Shown: positions 20,245 to 32,345, numbered from the stretch's first letter. The stretch: 64,000 bases of DNA from Serripes groenlandicus (GCA_031761405.1 JASEVX010000005.1:37618696-37682695); one strand, 5' to 3'. The notes: generated from the sequence alone by a model not told the origin. Program-made: numbers and translations.

Positions 20245-21270
20245 ATTAAGGATTGTCTACAGAAAAGCCAGTTCTTAGAAACCCTCTACGTATCACTATA
20301 ATTAGCATGTAGGATTTTCTACAGATAAGTCAGTTCTAAGAAACCCTCTTCTTATCACCATAAGAAGCATTAAAGATTATCTTCGGATAAGCCAGTTATA
20401 AGAAGCTCTCTACATTTCACCGTAATAAGCATTAATGATTGTCTGCAGAATAGCAAGTTCTAATAAACCCTATTCTTATCACCATAAGAAGCATTAAGGA
20501 TTTTCTACAGCATAGCCACTTCTTAGAAACCCTCTTCTTATCAACCTAAGAAGCATTAAGGTTTTCTACATAATAGGGTGTTTTTACGAAACCATCTTCT
20601 TATCACCATAAAAAGCATTGAGGATTGGCTGCAGAAAAGCAAGTTCTAAGAAACCCTCTTCTTATCACCATAAGAAGCATACAGATTTTCTACAGAATAG
20701 CTAGTTCTAAGAAACCCTCTTCTTATCACCATAATAAGCATAAAGGATTGTATAAAGAAAAGTTCTAAGAAACCATCCACGTATCACCATAAGAAGCATT
20801 AAGGAGTTTCTACATAGAAACCAGTTCTACGAAGCCCTCTTCTTATCACCATAAGAAGCATTAAGGATTGTCTGCAGAATATCCAGTTCTAAGAAACCCT
20901 CTTCTTATCACCATTAGAAGCTCTCTACTTATCACCATAAGAAGCAGAAAGTATTGCCTACATAAAAGTCAGTTCTAAGAAACCATACACGTATCACTAT
21001 AAAAAGCATTAAGGATTGTCTACAGAATAGCCAGTTCTAAGAAACCTTTCACTTATCACAATAAGAAACATTAAGGATTGTCTGCAAAATAGCTACTTCT
21101 AAGAAACTCTATTATTATCACCATAAGAAGCAAAACGTATTGTCTACATAAAAGCCTGTTCTAAAAAAACCTCCACTTATCACTGTAATATGCATTAAGG
21201 ATTTCTACATAAAATCTAGTTCTAAGGAACACTCTACATATCACCATAATAAGCATTAAGGATTGTCTAC
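20245..21270. repeat. ~62-bp degenerate tandem array, ~16-17 copies
   Basis: The unit contains AGTTCTAAGAAACCCTCTTC, TTATCACCATAAGAAGCATT and AAGGATTGTCTACAGAATAG. Unrelated in sequence to the preceding array but directly abutting it. Confidence 0.9.
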
Positions 21271-21845
21271 AGACTAGTCTAGACATGACCATTCGTCAAA
21301 CCAGTATATAACAATTATTTCATTTGCCGCTTCTGGATAGAAAGACAATTACAATTATTATTTCTCTCCTTTTCGTGAAGAAATATCGATAATTCTACGA
21401 CAGCCTGTTGTTTTGCCAACAATTGGCCGTGTATGCACCGGACCTGTTATGTGTCTTAACAAGTTTTACCTCAAGAAACTCATTTCCGAAAACAACCAGA
21501 CCTTATACGAGGGAAATAGTTCGAACTAGTCTGCATATTGTGATTTGTAACCTTAAAATCGGATCAAAACGCCCAGTATTTCATTTCATACCTCAAAGTA
21601 GTCCCCATGGTAGAATTGCATACGTTTAGTCTATGGACATATTTCTGGAATGAAGGCTAACTTTGATACTACGCAAGTACTGGTGGACAGCAGACACACG
21701 CTTGTCCCTGTTGATATTTAATACCAGGAAGTACTTTTCTTTTTCAGTGTTGCAAGAGAAGAACATGGTACCAAGTCTGTGCAATAAGGGGGTGGTGTAG
21801 TACAGTATTTCACTCCGACTACAACACTGTTGTCACTATAACAGC
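21271..21845. other. unassigned sequence
   Basis: No exon or element was recognised between the arrays and the LINE-like region. Confidence 0.4.
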
Positions 21846-21847
21846 TT

Positions 21848-21960
21848 TCAAAGATTCAAACTCTTTATTTCTTAACGTAAACATACATGTCTCTTGTCAC
21901 ATAACAAGTGTATATACATTTATGTTATCAACGTGACATAATAGTGCAGTATATTACAGC
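21848..21960 (-). mobile_element. possible LINE 3' terminus
   Basis: On the minus strand the sequence runs to AATAAAGAGTTTGAATCTTTGA without a poly-A tail, which resembles the short-repeat 3' ends of some non-LTR elements. It could be the end of the LINE remnant upstream, but over 1 kb separates them. Weak. Confidence 0.3.
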
Positions 21961-23060
21961 TAATAATAATCAAAGCGCCGATGGCACAGTAGTGGCGATC
22001 GTATAGAAAATCCTGTAAAGTAACAAGCAGTATCTCGGTGTAGGCCTTGCGATTTTCAATATATATAGGCATATGCGATAATGCTCGATCTCGAAGTCAA
22101 TTCGGCTACACTTTCAGCATTGATTGCTAATTGACGCTATAACGTACAAACGTTTCTAACTTGTACACTGCATGACATCGTGTCAGTTAAACCTTATCTT
22201 ATCATCTAGACATTTCATATATTGCAACAACTACAAAATAAAGCGTTTATACTATTGAGATTTAAGAACAATCAATAGCCAGTCTCACGAGCTATTTATA
22301 GAACCTTTTGGAATTTCCAGACGCCTTATAGAACGCGCAATGATATTTACTATCTGCCCAAACATGAAGAAAGATAATATTTACATAATTTAACTCTATG
22401 TAGATATTATCTCAATACATCTCAAATCTTAGTATCAATCCGGTACCAAAGTAGCACTGACATGATTATTATTAATCGTGTCTCTGCATCACTGATGGAA
22501 CTATATATTTGGCGGTTTAAGGGATGTAGGTTAGTTGGTTTGCATATAATGACAACAATTTAGCATCATCGGCCGTAGACGTTTCTTAACGGGCAATCGT
22601 AGCCGGAGTCCGATCATCTTCGCTAAATTCGTTAGTTAGATTAACAGTTATCAGCCCTATCAGGAATAAAAAGTCAACGGGCTGTTCAAAACTGACTATC
22701 TAATTTTTTTCGTTGTTGTTGTTTCTGTTAGTATTGTGGCGATTATCAAACCAATCGCCACAAAAATGGTGTGTAAAAGATATATTCAACTCATAATGAT
22801 AGTAATTCAATTTTAAGTGTTGGTGATTATAGTAAAGTTATATGATAGTTGAGCACTGATGCTAATTCCCGCTTCACTACACAGCTTAACCAATCAGTAC
22901 ACTGAAACTACATATACTGATTAGGTAAATGCACTCACATGGAGGATGAACAAAACATGGTGCATACACTTATATATATCTGGAACTCTAACTCAATTCG
23001 TAAATGATTTTATATTCATATATATATATAACAGTGTTAACATTTGATTGACTTATCAGA
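21961..23060. other. unassigned region, possibly LINE 3' untranslated or unrelated
   Basis: No coding similarity was recognised. It contains a 10-bp inverted repeat TGTGGCGATT / AATCGCCACA (22735-22762), and a TA-rich run near 23018. Confidence 0.35.
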
Positions 23061-23064
23061 ATAT

Positions 23065-23730
23065 CATATTATATGTACTTTCCAAGATTCGACAAATCAG
23101 TTTTACTGTCACAAGACAGTAGTTCAGTGAATTTACAAACACTCGGTCTAACATAAAAGTACTGTCTAATAGATTGTTTCCGTGTAACTATATGCAATGG
23201 GCATATACTTATAAAATGGTACTCATCCTCAATATCACATGTATTGCAAAAGGTACAAATACGCAAGTTACGCTCAATTCTACAATTGCTATACCTTCCT
23301 GTTTCTATTCGTAGAAAATCCATAAGTTTTTAAAAGAGATTTAACATTACTTTCCCAATTATTTACTCCTCTCTGACAATCTTCTAGCAATGATTTGTAT
23401 AAGCACTTAAAAGTAGCATTATTGGTATTAACAACCTTACATAAATATTTGATCATACACACATACCGATTCACAAACACTGAATATCTTCCCAGCATAC
23501 CATATATACCCATACTACATTACGATGATTTAACTTTTAGTATCAATTTACAACAAATCAGATGTATTCGTTCAATGGGTTTTGATTTACCAAAGCCCCA
23601 TACTTCACATGCATAATTAAGAGTAGAGCAAACGAATGCATCAAATAACTGGCAGATGTTTTTAGGTTTCAACATAAAATCACGAGTATTTCCTAATAGG
23701 GGTGAGAAATAGGTGTGTACTGGATATTTG
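23065..23730 (-). pseudogene. LINE reverse transcriptase, C-terminal remnant
   Basis: The conceptual minus-strand translation begins near 23730 with FDAFVCSTLNYACEVWGF, continues through GIYGMLGRYSVFVNRYVCM, and ends with LRIETGRYSN, LRICTFCNTCDIEDEYHF and ICPL. The pattern CxxC ... H ... C after the thumb is the zinc-knuckle-like tail of many LINE ORF2 proteins. Catalytic reverse-transcriptase motifs lie upstream of what remains and are not seen. The fragment has an in-frame stop near 23517 and a frameshift around 23290-23323, so it is dead. It uses the same strand as the possible 3' end at 21848. Clade not determined. Confidence 0.75.
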
Positions 23731-24093
23731 CCATGCGACAGTCGAACATTTGTTTAAACCTGCGACTGGGTGGCTTCTTTCGTAGCCCTTTTTATTTTTT
23801 ATTTTGTTTTCAAGACAATTTCACGATAGCATTTCCTGTTACACTTCGGCCAATTTGTACTGGTATCTGAACTAAGATGCCGTATGGCATGCAACACCTT
23901 CTTTGCATTAGTATTACATTAGGAAATTTACTTCTGTCGTGTTTGGTGGCCCATATTGTGTTCCAAACCTTTCTTACTTGTTCAAAATATTGGTCCCATG
24001 TTTTATCACCTACGAACAAAAATGTAAAAAAGATATTTTCCTTTTTCTTAAAAACGCCTTACAAAAAAAGAGTACCTCTACGAATGGTGTTAT

Positions 24094-24293
24094 NNNNNNN
24101 NNNNNNNNNNNNNNNNNNNNNNNNNNNNNNNNNNNNNNNNNNNNNNNNNNNNNNNNNNNNNNNNNNNNNNNNNNNNNNNNNNNNNNNNNNNNNNNNNNNN
24201 NNNNNNNNNNNNNNNNNNNNNNNNNNNNNNNNNNNNNNNNNNNNNNNNNNNNNNNNNNNNNNNNNNNNNNNNNNNNNNNNNNNNNNNNNNNNN
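24094..24293. other. assembly gap of exactly 200 N
   Basis: A run of 200 undetermined bases, a typical placeholder length, so the true size is unknown. It lies directly beside the (GA)n tract that probably caused it. Confidence 0.98.
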
Positions 24294-24496
24294 GAGAGAT
24301 AGAGAGAGAGAAAGAGAAAGAGAGAAAGAACGGGAGAGAATGAGAGGGGGATAGACAGAGACAGACATAGACAGATATAGAAGAGATGGAGAGATATAGT
24401 CATATATAGACAGAGAGAGAGAGAGAGAGAGAGAGAATGAATGAGAGAGGGGGATATGGAGAGGGAGATGGAGAGGGATATAGAGAGAGAGGGAGG

Positions 24497-24587
<91 letters not shown>

Positions 24588-24760
24588 AGAGAGAAAGAAA
24601 GAGATAGAGAGAGATAGAGAGAGAAAAAAAGAATGAGAGGGGATAGACAGATACAGGGACAGACATATACAGAGATAGACAGAGATGGAGAGATAGAGAC
24701 ATATAGAGACAGAGAGAGGAAAATAGACAGACAGACAGATAGACAAACAAACTGACAGAC
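24294..24760. repeat. (GA)n-rich compound microsatellite
   Basis: A long GAGAGA run (pure from about 24500 to 24580) with interspersed GATA, GACA and GGGAGA variants, ending in an (ACAG)n-like part. Minus-strand frames read as Leu/Ser repeats and are not genes. Confidence 0.95.
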
Positions 24761-25086
24761 AGATAGGCATGCACTTCAAGTACATGTTATCTTCCGATTG
24801 TTGGTATAAAAACAAAAATTACTCATGTATTTAAAATAGCTTTAAACATAATTAGTTTGAAAAACATTGCTACATGCATCGGAAATATATACATAAATTG
24901 TAGATTGTGATGTCTACTTCATGAAGTTTATGGTAATATAGTGGCTACACTGATGATTATGTGTACTTTTTCATCTAGAAAATAAATTATCCTTACGAAT
25001 ACCAGAAGTTAACTTAACTAGAATCAAAAGTGTTCTGTGTGATTCAGTTTTAATTGAACATTGACCTCATAATCAATAGACGTTCC

Positions 25087-25303
25087 TTAACCTTTTCGCT
25101 GCCAAAGACAATTAAAGGACTTGCAAACAATGCAGATGCAGCTGAAACAGCTCATAACGAGCTGTCTCTCCTGAAATCTACATTTCTTCCCACTTAGACA
25201 TTAAATTTTACCAAACGTCCTGTTGGACGAAACATAGGGTGGTCCAATTTTAAAAATGCAAGAGTCGACTTTGTGAAATTTAACAATGAAAGGTTTGTAA
25301 CGG
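25087..25303. mobile_element. MITE-F copy 1
   Basis: Shares with 26961-27174 the start TTAACC(C/T)TTTC(A/G)CTGCCAAAG, internal TGCAAACAATGCAGAT, CATAACGAGCT, TCTCTCCTGAAATCT and CTGTTGGACGAAA, and the end AGAGTCGACTTT. Its right terminus is decayed. Confidence 0.75.
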
Positions 25304-25611
25304 TTTTAACTTTACTCTTCAAAGTCCCCAGTAAATACAGTAGGTGCAAATCACAAGCACGATCAGGACCCGTATTAACCAATCTTTCAACTTAAGTTAT
25401 TTAACTCAATCTAAATCGCAGCAATTTAAAATTAGTCACACAATCGAATTAAGTCGGGTTGGTGAATTTCTGGCAATGGGAGTCATTCTCTCAGGTATTC
25501 TCAGAATTTAAGTTTAAATGACGCTAAAGGTGCGGGCTAATCTAAGTCCTCGATGTTCGCAAAGTTCTCAATGTGCATCGTCTCTCTATCTGGTATATCA
25601 TGGTCCCCTAT

Positions 25612-25830
25612 TAACCCTTTCCCACCTGCAGACGTATTTTGTCGCAATAGCAGCAGGCGACTTTTGAGACATTGAGGTCAATGTTGAAATTGCTCATGAT
25701 TCACCTTTGGCCACAATGTTTTCAACTTTATTTAATAATTATGCTATCTTTTATGAAGATTTTTCAGGTTTTTGTCACTATGTTTTCAAAGTTTTCTGCT
25801 GCATATTTGCTGTATGTGGGAAAGGGTTAA
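25612..25830. mobile_element. MITE-B copy
   Basis: TTAACCCTTTCCCACCTGCA on the left. Right half ACTATGTTTTCAAAGTTTTC and CTGCTGCATATTTGC. Ends GTGGGAAAGGGTTAA. Confidence 0.9.
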
Positions 25831-26049
25831 TTTAACATTACCCCACTGTAAGCGACTTAAAACATGTGTATAAACTGCATGCTTAGCACTAATAAGCGAA
25901 CAATTAAGATCAAGATCAGCCCTCACAACAGCACAGTCTAATCGTGATCCACATGGCTCGCTTGTGGTGAAGATCTGTTAACACTTGTGAAATTCTTAGT
26001 TTTGTCTAAAAGCAATCAGATAATTAAATTTGTAGAACTTTTGTAGGTA

Positions 26050-26375
26050 TCCCCTTCCAACACATTTAGACAATCCTGCAGCAGACGACTTTTGAAAACA
26101 CTGTGGGGGTAAAAATGCTCATTATATTCAAGTATCATACTTTCGTTTATCGAAATTTTCAAGTTGTGTTCTAAGTTGCTGCTTCCGATTTATTCAGAGT
26201 TCATGTATGCTGGAAACAGTTTAAAGATTAGCCCTTTTCCTCATACATTAAAACTGCAACAGACGTCTTCAAAACAGTATGAGCAATTTCTCCTTTTGTT
26301 ACAATGTTTTCAAAAGTCGTCTGCTGCAGAGGCGTCAGAAAGCGTTTGTAAGAGGGAAAGTGTCCCTACTCATAT
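26050..26375. mobile_element. two MITE-B fragments in tandem
   Basis: A left-end fragment (CCTGCAGCAGACGACTTTTG near 26076) and a second shortened copy from about 26235. The latter's right half is intact (TGAGCAATTTCTCCTTTTG, AAAGTCGTCTGCTGCAGAGG, GAGGGAAAGTGT). Confidence 0.7.
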
Positions 26376-26379
26376 CTTC

Positions 26380-26960
26380 GTAGTTATGACAACGGGACAT
26401 TGTAATCAAACCAGAGCGGCTAGACTTCTAGCTAATTCTGCTTCCGAAGTAACATCTGTGTCATCTGTGACTCATCTGTGACATCTGTGACTCTCCTAGA
26501 CGTATATTGGCGGATGAGTCTATGGTAAGGCTATGGTGAGATATCCTGTTTCTTTACTTTTCGCAATACGAAATAAAACCGTGTTTGGTCATTTTTTTTT
26601 TTTTTTACCTCTGATACCCCTCTGATACCAGGTCCCGCGTGCAATAGCTACCTAAACCAAACATGTCCCGCGTGCAATAGCCACCTAAACCAAAACATGT
26701 TTCGCGAAAACCCAATACGATGCACTATTTTTTTCTCGCGAAAACCGACTTCGTCATGATGACGTGGGTTTTCGTGCACAAACGGTAACACGAACCTGAC
26801 CATCTAAGATGGTGAATCGACAAAGTGATTGCCTTGCAGTAAACGAAAATTTCACAAAACATTTAATTGCGAAATACATAAGCAACATATAAAGAGGCAA
26901 ATACAATAATGTTTTCTTTAAATGTTTCAGAGAGTCTGTTTTGGCATTAAAAATCGTATT
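26380..26960. other. unassigned sequence with short local duplications
   Basis: CATCTGTGACTC repeats occur near 26455-26495. GTCCCGCGTGCAATAG, with the following ACCTAAACC, is duplicated at about 26632 and 26664. No gene recognised. Confidence 0.5.
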
Positions 26961-27174
26961 TTAACCCTTTCACTGCCAAAGGTAATTAAAGGCGTTTGCA
27001 AACAATGCAGATTCTGGTTAGACAGCCCATAACGAGCTATCTCTCCTGAAATCTGCATTCTTTGCCACTTAGACATGACATTTTAACCAATTTTCCTGTT
27101 GGACGAAAAATGGAGTGGTCTAATTGTTCAACATGGAAGAGTCGACTTTTTGAAACTTGGCAGTGAACGAGTAA
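26961..27174. mobile_element. MITE-F copy 2
   Basis: The terminal inverted repeats are TTAACCCTTTCACTGCCAAA on the left and CTTGGCAGTGAACGAGTAA on the right. The interior matches copy 1. Confidence 0.85.
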
Positions 27175-27850
27175 ACAGGTTCTTATTTACAGAAAGCATT
27201 TGTTTATAACGCTTCACCACGGTTACCAGAGAAACAGAAATTTCATTAGCAGTTCTTAAATCGTTAATTCAACCACCAATATCAACTTGATCGATCGTAA
27301 AACGGAGTGACGCTTTTCAGTTACATGATGATTCACAGGGTTTCTTTCTCCCTCTGTCTGTCTGTCCGTTCGTTCGTATGTCCGTCTGTTTGTACGCCAC
27401 ACATTGACATGAATTTGAAGGTCACACATGTGTTCCTTTTTGCAATCTTGCCGTGTCCAAGGAAAACCAACAATTGATCAGTTTGGATTGGTGAGAACAA
27501 ATATCTACATGCGCAACAATGCTACCTGATGTATAATTTACGTTAAACACTATTAAGTAGAAGTTTCTTTAACAAATCTGGTTCTTATTGGCAAACGGTG
27601 TAGATGCAGATGCAGATCAGAGTGTACGTATGCAATGGCTGGTCTGGATCTTCACTGGTATTAAAAGCCTTATGGCTAATCGACATATAGCGTTATTAGT
27701 GAATGAATTTAACGACAAAAAACAATGCAAAACCTCATCATATTCTTCGATATTTTAGATAGAATTAAGCTTTATTAGACATACATGTACTGGGGAATTA
27801 TAATTCATATCACACATTTATTGCAGTTAAACGTCCTCCCACTGCTATCG
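27175..27850. other. unassigned region
   Basis: Contains a short TCTGTCTGTCCGTTCG tract near 27355 and GATC-rich repeat-E-like pieces near 27605-27680. No coding signal. Confidence 0.4.
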
Positions 27851-27855
27851 TAACC

Positions 27856-28064
27856 ATATGAGCCGTCCCATGAGAAAACCAACATTATGTATCGACCCAG
27901 ATCAGTCTGCGCAGTCCGCACAGGCTAACCCGGCCAGACACTTTTTGCCTTCTGTGGATTCCATTATTCTATACCTTCATCCCCTGAGACGGCCTGCGCA
28001 GGCTGATCTGTGTAGATACAATACGCACAGTCCATAACGTGGTTTTCTCGCGGAACGGCTCATT
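27856..28064 (+). mobile_element. MITE-A copy 6, deleted
   Basis: Both ends are present (ATATGAGCCGTCCCATGAGA; CGCGGAACGGCTCATTA). The left block lacks the GACTCTGCGTAAA part, and the right block lacks the segment between GAGACGG and CCTGCGCAGGCTG. Confidence 0.9.
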
Positions 28065-28326
28065 AGATCCTACAAAAAATGGATTAGTTTATGCTGCGTT
28101 AGTAGACCAATGTTAGACTGAACAAACATGCAGGCTGATCTTGATCTACGTTGTTTGAATATGTAGTTCAGAGTCGTGATTTATGACGAAAGTAAAAGTC
28201 GTTTATTGTCCGTCAGAGCGGATTAAGGGTTAAAACAAATAACATAGGCGACGACAGGAAATAATTCTGTTGACCATAATTGCAAGGCAATATATCTACC
28301 TTATCCCTGTTATTATGCCTGCTAAC

Positions 28327-28618
28327 GAAGAAGAAGAAGAAGAAGAAGAAGAAGAAGAAGAAGAAGAAGAAGAAGAAGAAGAAGAAGAAGAAGAAGAAGA
28401 AGAAGAAGAAGAAGAAGAAGAAGAAAAAGAAGAAGAAGAAGAAGAAGAAGAAGAAAAATTAGTAGAAAATGAAGAAGAAGAAGAAGAAGAAGAAGACAGA
28501 AAAAGGAAGGAGAAGAAGAATACGAAGAAGAAAAAGAAGGAGGAGGACAAGAAGAAGAAGAAGAAGAAGAAGAAGAAGAAGAAGAAGAAGAAGAAGAAGA
28601 AGAAGAAGAAGAAGAAGA
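28327..28618. repeat. (GAA)n trinucleotide tract, ~290 bp
   Basis: Nearly pure GAA at 28327-28455 and 28550-28618, with a degenerate middle (AAATTAGTAGAAAATGAAG; AAAGGAAGGAG). Reads as poly-Glu, poly-Lys or, inverted, poly-Ser/Phe. Not a gene. Triplex-forming homopurine sequence. Confidence 0.97.
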
Positions 28619-29108
28619 AACTTACTGGATGATCCATAATATCTACTGCGTTTAACAAATAGGTCCGTTCACGGCGTCATAGATTTTTTGCTGTTCACTG
28701 TGGCTGTATTAAAATTCCAATGTCCAATGTTTAATACGAGATGGGAATAGCTATAGGCGTGTTGAGTGCGATGAATATAAAGATGTATTAACGATTGAAC
28801 AATAAACTGATTTTCCGCACTATTCGGTCTATGTCATGATGTTTTGCGTATGTATATTAGTAATAAAATGTTGATCGGTCAAATCGCATGGACATTGGTT
28901 AGCCGGTGCACCTTAAAGCGAGAGTTTGGCCTTTAAACCGATTCGGTTGGTCGATCAGTAAGCTGTATTACATTTCCTCTAATGGACAGTGAACAGTTAT
29001 TGGTAGAGGTTGACATGTGAGCCATTACCTTTCAGAAATATATACATATACTGCGTTGATGATGGAGGTCCATAGCCATTATGTTACATCACTGTGTTAT
29101 CTGTTGAC
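28619..29108. other. unassigned sequence
   Basis: No gene or repeat recognised. Confidence 0.4.
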
Positions 29109-29290
29109 GTTAACCCTTTCCCGCATACAGAAACATATGGAAAATCTATAAAAGAAAAATGTAAAAAAAATAGCATTTAATAAAGTTGAAAGCTTTGTGG
29201 TAAAAAGAGAAACTGCTCATTATTAACAACTTCTTCTGTTGCTACAATGTTTTCAAAGGTCCCCTGATGAAGATGCAACAAAATACATTT
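29109..29290. mobile_element. MITE-B copy, partly deleted
   Basis: TTAACCCTTTCCCGCATACA on the left lacks the GCAGCAGACGAC block. The right half has GCTACAATGTTTTCAAAGG, CCCCTGATGAAGATGCAAC and a lost terminus. Confidence 0.7.
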
Positions 29291-29298
29291 GAGGAATC

Positions 29299-29495
29299 CT
29301 CCGTGGTTGAGCGGTTAGCGTCGGGGATTTGGATTCGATACCAAGTCGCGACGCTGTGGTCATGGTGGTGTGCTCTTGGGCAAGGCACATGTCGTAGCCT
29401 AAAACTGATCTGTTTACCCACGGATCATGAATAAGTGAACTGTCGTCGTGATATAACTGAAATAATGTTGAAAACGGCGTAAAACCCTAACAAAA
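29299..29495 (+). mobile_element. tRNA-derived SINE with complete 3' module
   Basis: Head TCCGTGGTTGAGCGGTTAGC, then a deletion through the B-box region (GGATTCGATACC). The body has GTGCTCTTGGGCAAGGCACA, TAAGTGAACTGTCGTCGTGA and ATATAACTGAAATAATGTTG, ending in AAAACGGCGTAAAACCC. The same body occurs at 57266-57500. Confidence 0.8.
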
Positions 29496-29529
29496 TACGT
29501 CTGTAAGTAGTAAAATCTTAAATGATCGA

Positions 29530-29796
29530 TATATGAGCCGTTCCACGAGAAAACCAAAATGATGGACTCTGCGTAATGTATCGACCAAGATCAGCCTGTG
29601 CAGTCCGCGCAGACTAATCCGGGCCGACACATTCCGTCTCAGGGGACAGAGGTATAAAGTAATGATTCCTGAAACAGAAAATCCACTGGAGGTGAAAAGT
29701 GTCAGCCCGGATTAGCCTGCGAGGCATTCTGAGACTGATACGGGTCGATACTTTACACACTGTCAAAAATGATGATTTTCTCGTGGAATAACTCAA
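29530..29796 (-). mobile_element. MITE-A copy 7
   Basis: Left end ATATGAGCCGTTCCACGAGA. The right end is slightly decayed (TCTCGTGGAATAACTCAAT). Both hairpin blocks are present. Confidence 0.9.
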
Positions 29797-29840
29797 TTAA
29801 TTATTTGCTCTGAGGTTAAGATTCCAGGTTAAATTTTATT

Positions 29841-30765
29841 TTACCATCGTCAACCCTTGCCTTACGCCTTAAATGTGCTTATCTCCAGATTATACATAGA
29901 CTGAAGTTTACCATCGCCAACCCCCGCCTAACGCCTTAAAGGTGCTGATCTCCAGATTATAGATGGACTGAAGTTTACCATCGTGAACCCTTCCCTTATG
30001 CCTTAACGGTGCTGATCTCCAGAGTATAGATATACTGAAGTTTTCCATCGCCAACCCCCGCCTTACGCCTTAAAGGTGCTGATCTCCAGATTATAGATAG
30101 ACCGAAGTTTTCCATCGTCAACCCCCGCCTTACGCCTTAATGGTGATGAACTCCAGATTATAGATAGACTGAAGTTTTCCATCGCCAACCCCCGCCTTAC
30201 GACTTAAAGGTGCTGATCTCCAGATTATAGATGGACTGACTTTTACCATTGTCAACCCTTGACTTACGCCTTAAATGTGCTAAACTCCAGATTATAGATA
30301 GACTGAAGTTTACCATCGTCAACCCTTGCCTTACTACTTAAAGGTGCTGATCTCCAGATTATAGATAGACTGGAGTTTACCATCGCCAACCCCCGCCTTA
30401 CGCCTTAAAGGTGCTGCTCTACAGATAATAGATAGACCGAAGTTTACCATCGCCAACCCCCGCCTTACGCCTTAAAGGTGCTGATCTACAGATTATAGAT
30501 AGACCGAATTTTACCATCGTCAACCCACGCCTTATGCCTTAAAGGTGCTGATCTCCAGATTATAGATATACTGAATTGTACCATCGTCAACACACGCCTT
30601 ACGCCTTAAAGGTGCTGATCTCCAGATTATAGATAGACTGAATTTTACTATCGTCAACCCTGACTTACGCCTTAAAGGTGCTGATCTACAGAGTATATAT
30701 AGACTGAAGTTTACCATGGTCAACCCCCGCATTACGCCTTAAGGGTGATGATCTCCAGATTATAG
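29841..30765. repeat. 67-bp tandem array, ~14 copies
   Basis: The unit is GATCTCCAGATTATAGATAG, then ACTGAAGTTTACCATCGCCA and ACCCCCGCCTTACGCCTTAA, then AGGTGCT. Variation is mostly single substitutions (CGCC/CGTC, CCCC/CTTG). Confidence 0.95.
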
Positions 30766-30769
30766 ATAG

Positions 30770-31225
30770 TAAAGTCAAAATTTTAAATTAGAGTAATAAT
30801 TACACTTTCCAATACATTAAACATCTTAATATTGATCTTTTATTCTTCTTTTTTATTGGGTAAATTTTGTACCCATACCCAGTAAGCCACATTTTGTACA
30901 TTTTCATGACTATAAATTAACTGTTTTTCAAAAGTTACTGCCAAAATAGTTCTGAACTATTAATTACTTTCTTTGTTGTCACTATTAGTAATAATTGAAA
31001 ACAATTCAACATATCAAAATTTTCAAAAGTTCTGCACCTTTAAGAGAAGACAACGTTTGGAAACGTAGCTGGAAAAGAAATTGGTCACATATTATTTGAA
31101 CTCTGTTTCATGAATTCTCTTCAAACTCTAATGTTTCTAAAGCAGGCGACTTTAATTAAAACCGTTTGTTTTTAATCGTACTTCGGTTATATAAGGCAGG
31201 CAGTTTACCAATACACCACGCAGCA
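30770..31225. other. unassigned AT-rich region
   Basis: No recognised element or exon. Confidence 0.4.
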
Positions 31226-31228
31226 TTA

Positions 31229-31453
31229 TATCCCTTTCCCTCATATAGACGCCTTCTGACGCCCCTGCAGCAGACGGATATTTGAAAACATATTGACAAA
31301 AGAAGAAATTGCTCAAAACGAGCAATTTCTCCCTTTGTCACCATGTTTTCAACTCTATTAAATTATTGTACTTCCATTTAAAGGGAGTTTCCAATTTTAT
31401 TCGGGTATGTTTCAAAGTCGTCTGCTGCAGATTTGTTGTATGTAGGAAAGGGC
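31229..31453. mobile_element. MITE-B copy
   Basis: TCCCTTTCCCTCATATAGAC to GTATGTAGGAAAGGG. The centre is the palindrome GAAATTGCTCAAAA CGAGCAATTTC. Opposite orientation to 31545-31785. Confidence 0.9.
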
Positions 31454-31544
31454 TATCTGGCTGGGATTCGTACTCACGATGCCAGAATCGATACTGACCG
31501 AGTTATCGGGGCTTGTGAAATGATGTAGTAATTCCAAAACTTCC

Positions 31545-31785
31545 TTTAACAATTTCCAAAATACAACAAATCTGCAGCAGTCGACTTTCAAAATGTCTAG
31601 TCTACTCAAAAATAAGGAAAATCTTTATAATTGTAGGTATTATTACTGAAAAAAGTTGAAAACATTGTGGCAAAAGGAGAAATTGCTCGTTTTGAGCAAT
31701 TTCTCCCTTAGTCACTATGTTTTCAAAAATCGTCTGCTGCAGATGCGTCAACATACGTTTATAGGTGACGTGTGAACGGGTAAAT
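31545..31785. mobile_element. MITE-B copy (best-preserved type)
   Basis: The halves are ACAACAAATCTGCAGCAGTC and ATCGTCTGCTGCAGATGCGT. The central palindrome is AAATTGCTCG TTTTGAGCAATTT, flanked by AACATTGTGGCAAAAGGAG and CACTATGTTTTCAAAA. Confidence 0.9.
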
Positions 31786-31789
31786 ATAT

Positions 31790-32170
31790 CTCATATATTC
31801 AGCTGTTGCATGTTTAATTTGTAAACAAAACAAAACCAGTTTACATAGAAATACATGTACCTGTGAAAATAAAGGAACTGTGAGACTTAACCTCTAATGA
31901 CACGATATTTAAATCAACCATTTTAAATTCAACAGAATAAATAATTATGTAATATAATGGTATGGCATTGCTTACACGTACTTTGTGAATAATTTGGCTG
32001 TCATCATAAGCACAATTTATGTCAAAATGCACGTTTTACCAAAGGTCACGTTTCACCTGTCAATATTGACCTATATAGTATATACATATTTAATTCGATG
32101 ATTTGCCAATCACGTGACTTCGACTGTCCAATGTACAGGTGGAATTATTAAAACTCATACCTATTTCGAA
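31790..32170. other. unassigned AT-rich region
   Basis: Nothing recognised. Confidence 0.4.
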
Positions 32171-32172
32171 AA

Positions 32173-32345
32173 TCGCCACCTTGGTGGTCTAGCGGTTAGC
32201 GTCCACATCAAGGTACATGAGATCACGGGGTCGATCCCCGACCGGTTTACTACTTTATGATGGCTATCACATTTTTGACGCTCAGCATTTTTGGGTTAAC
32301 AATAGGAATAACTCGCTGGTGTCAGTTAAAATGGACCAATAGTAC
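32173..32345 (+). mobile_element. tRNA-derived SINE
   Basis: Head GCCACCTTGGTGGTCTAGCG with GTTAGCGTCC, then the B-box GGGGTCGATCCCCGACCG. The body ends in CGCTGGTGTCAGT and AAAATGGACCAATAG, the inverse of the CCATTTTAATA / GACACCAGCC block at 44105-44135. Confidence 0.75.

Noticed and set aside
24090..24815. Long Leu/Ser-rich minus-strand frames
   Set aside because: Translation of the (GA)n tract and of the N gap.
28270..28658. Poly-Glu/Lys or poly-Ser/Phe open frames
   Set aside because: Translation of a pure (GAA)n microsatellite in different frames.
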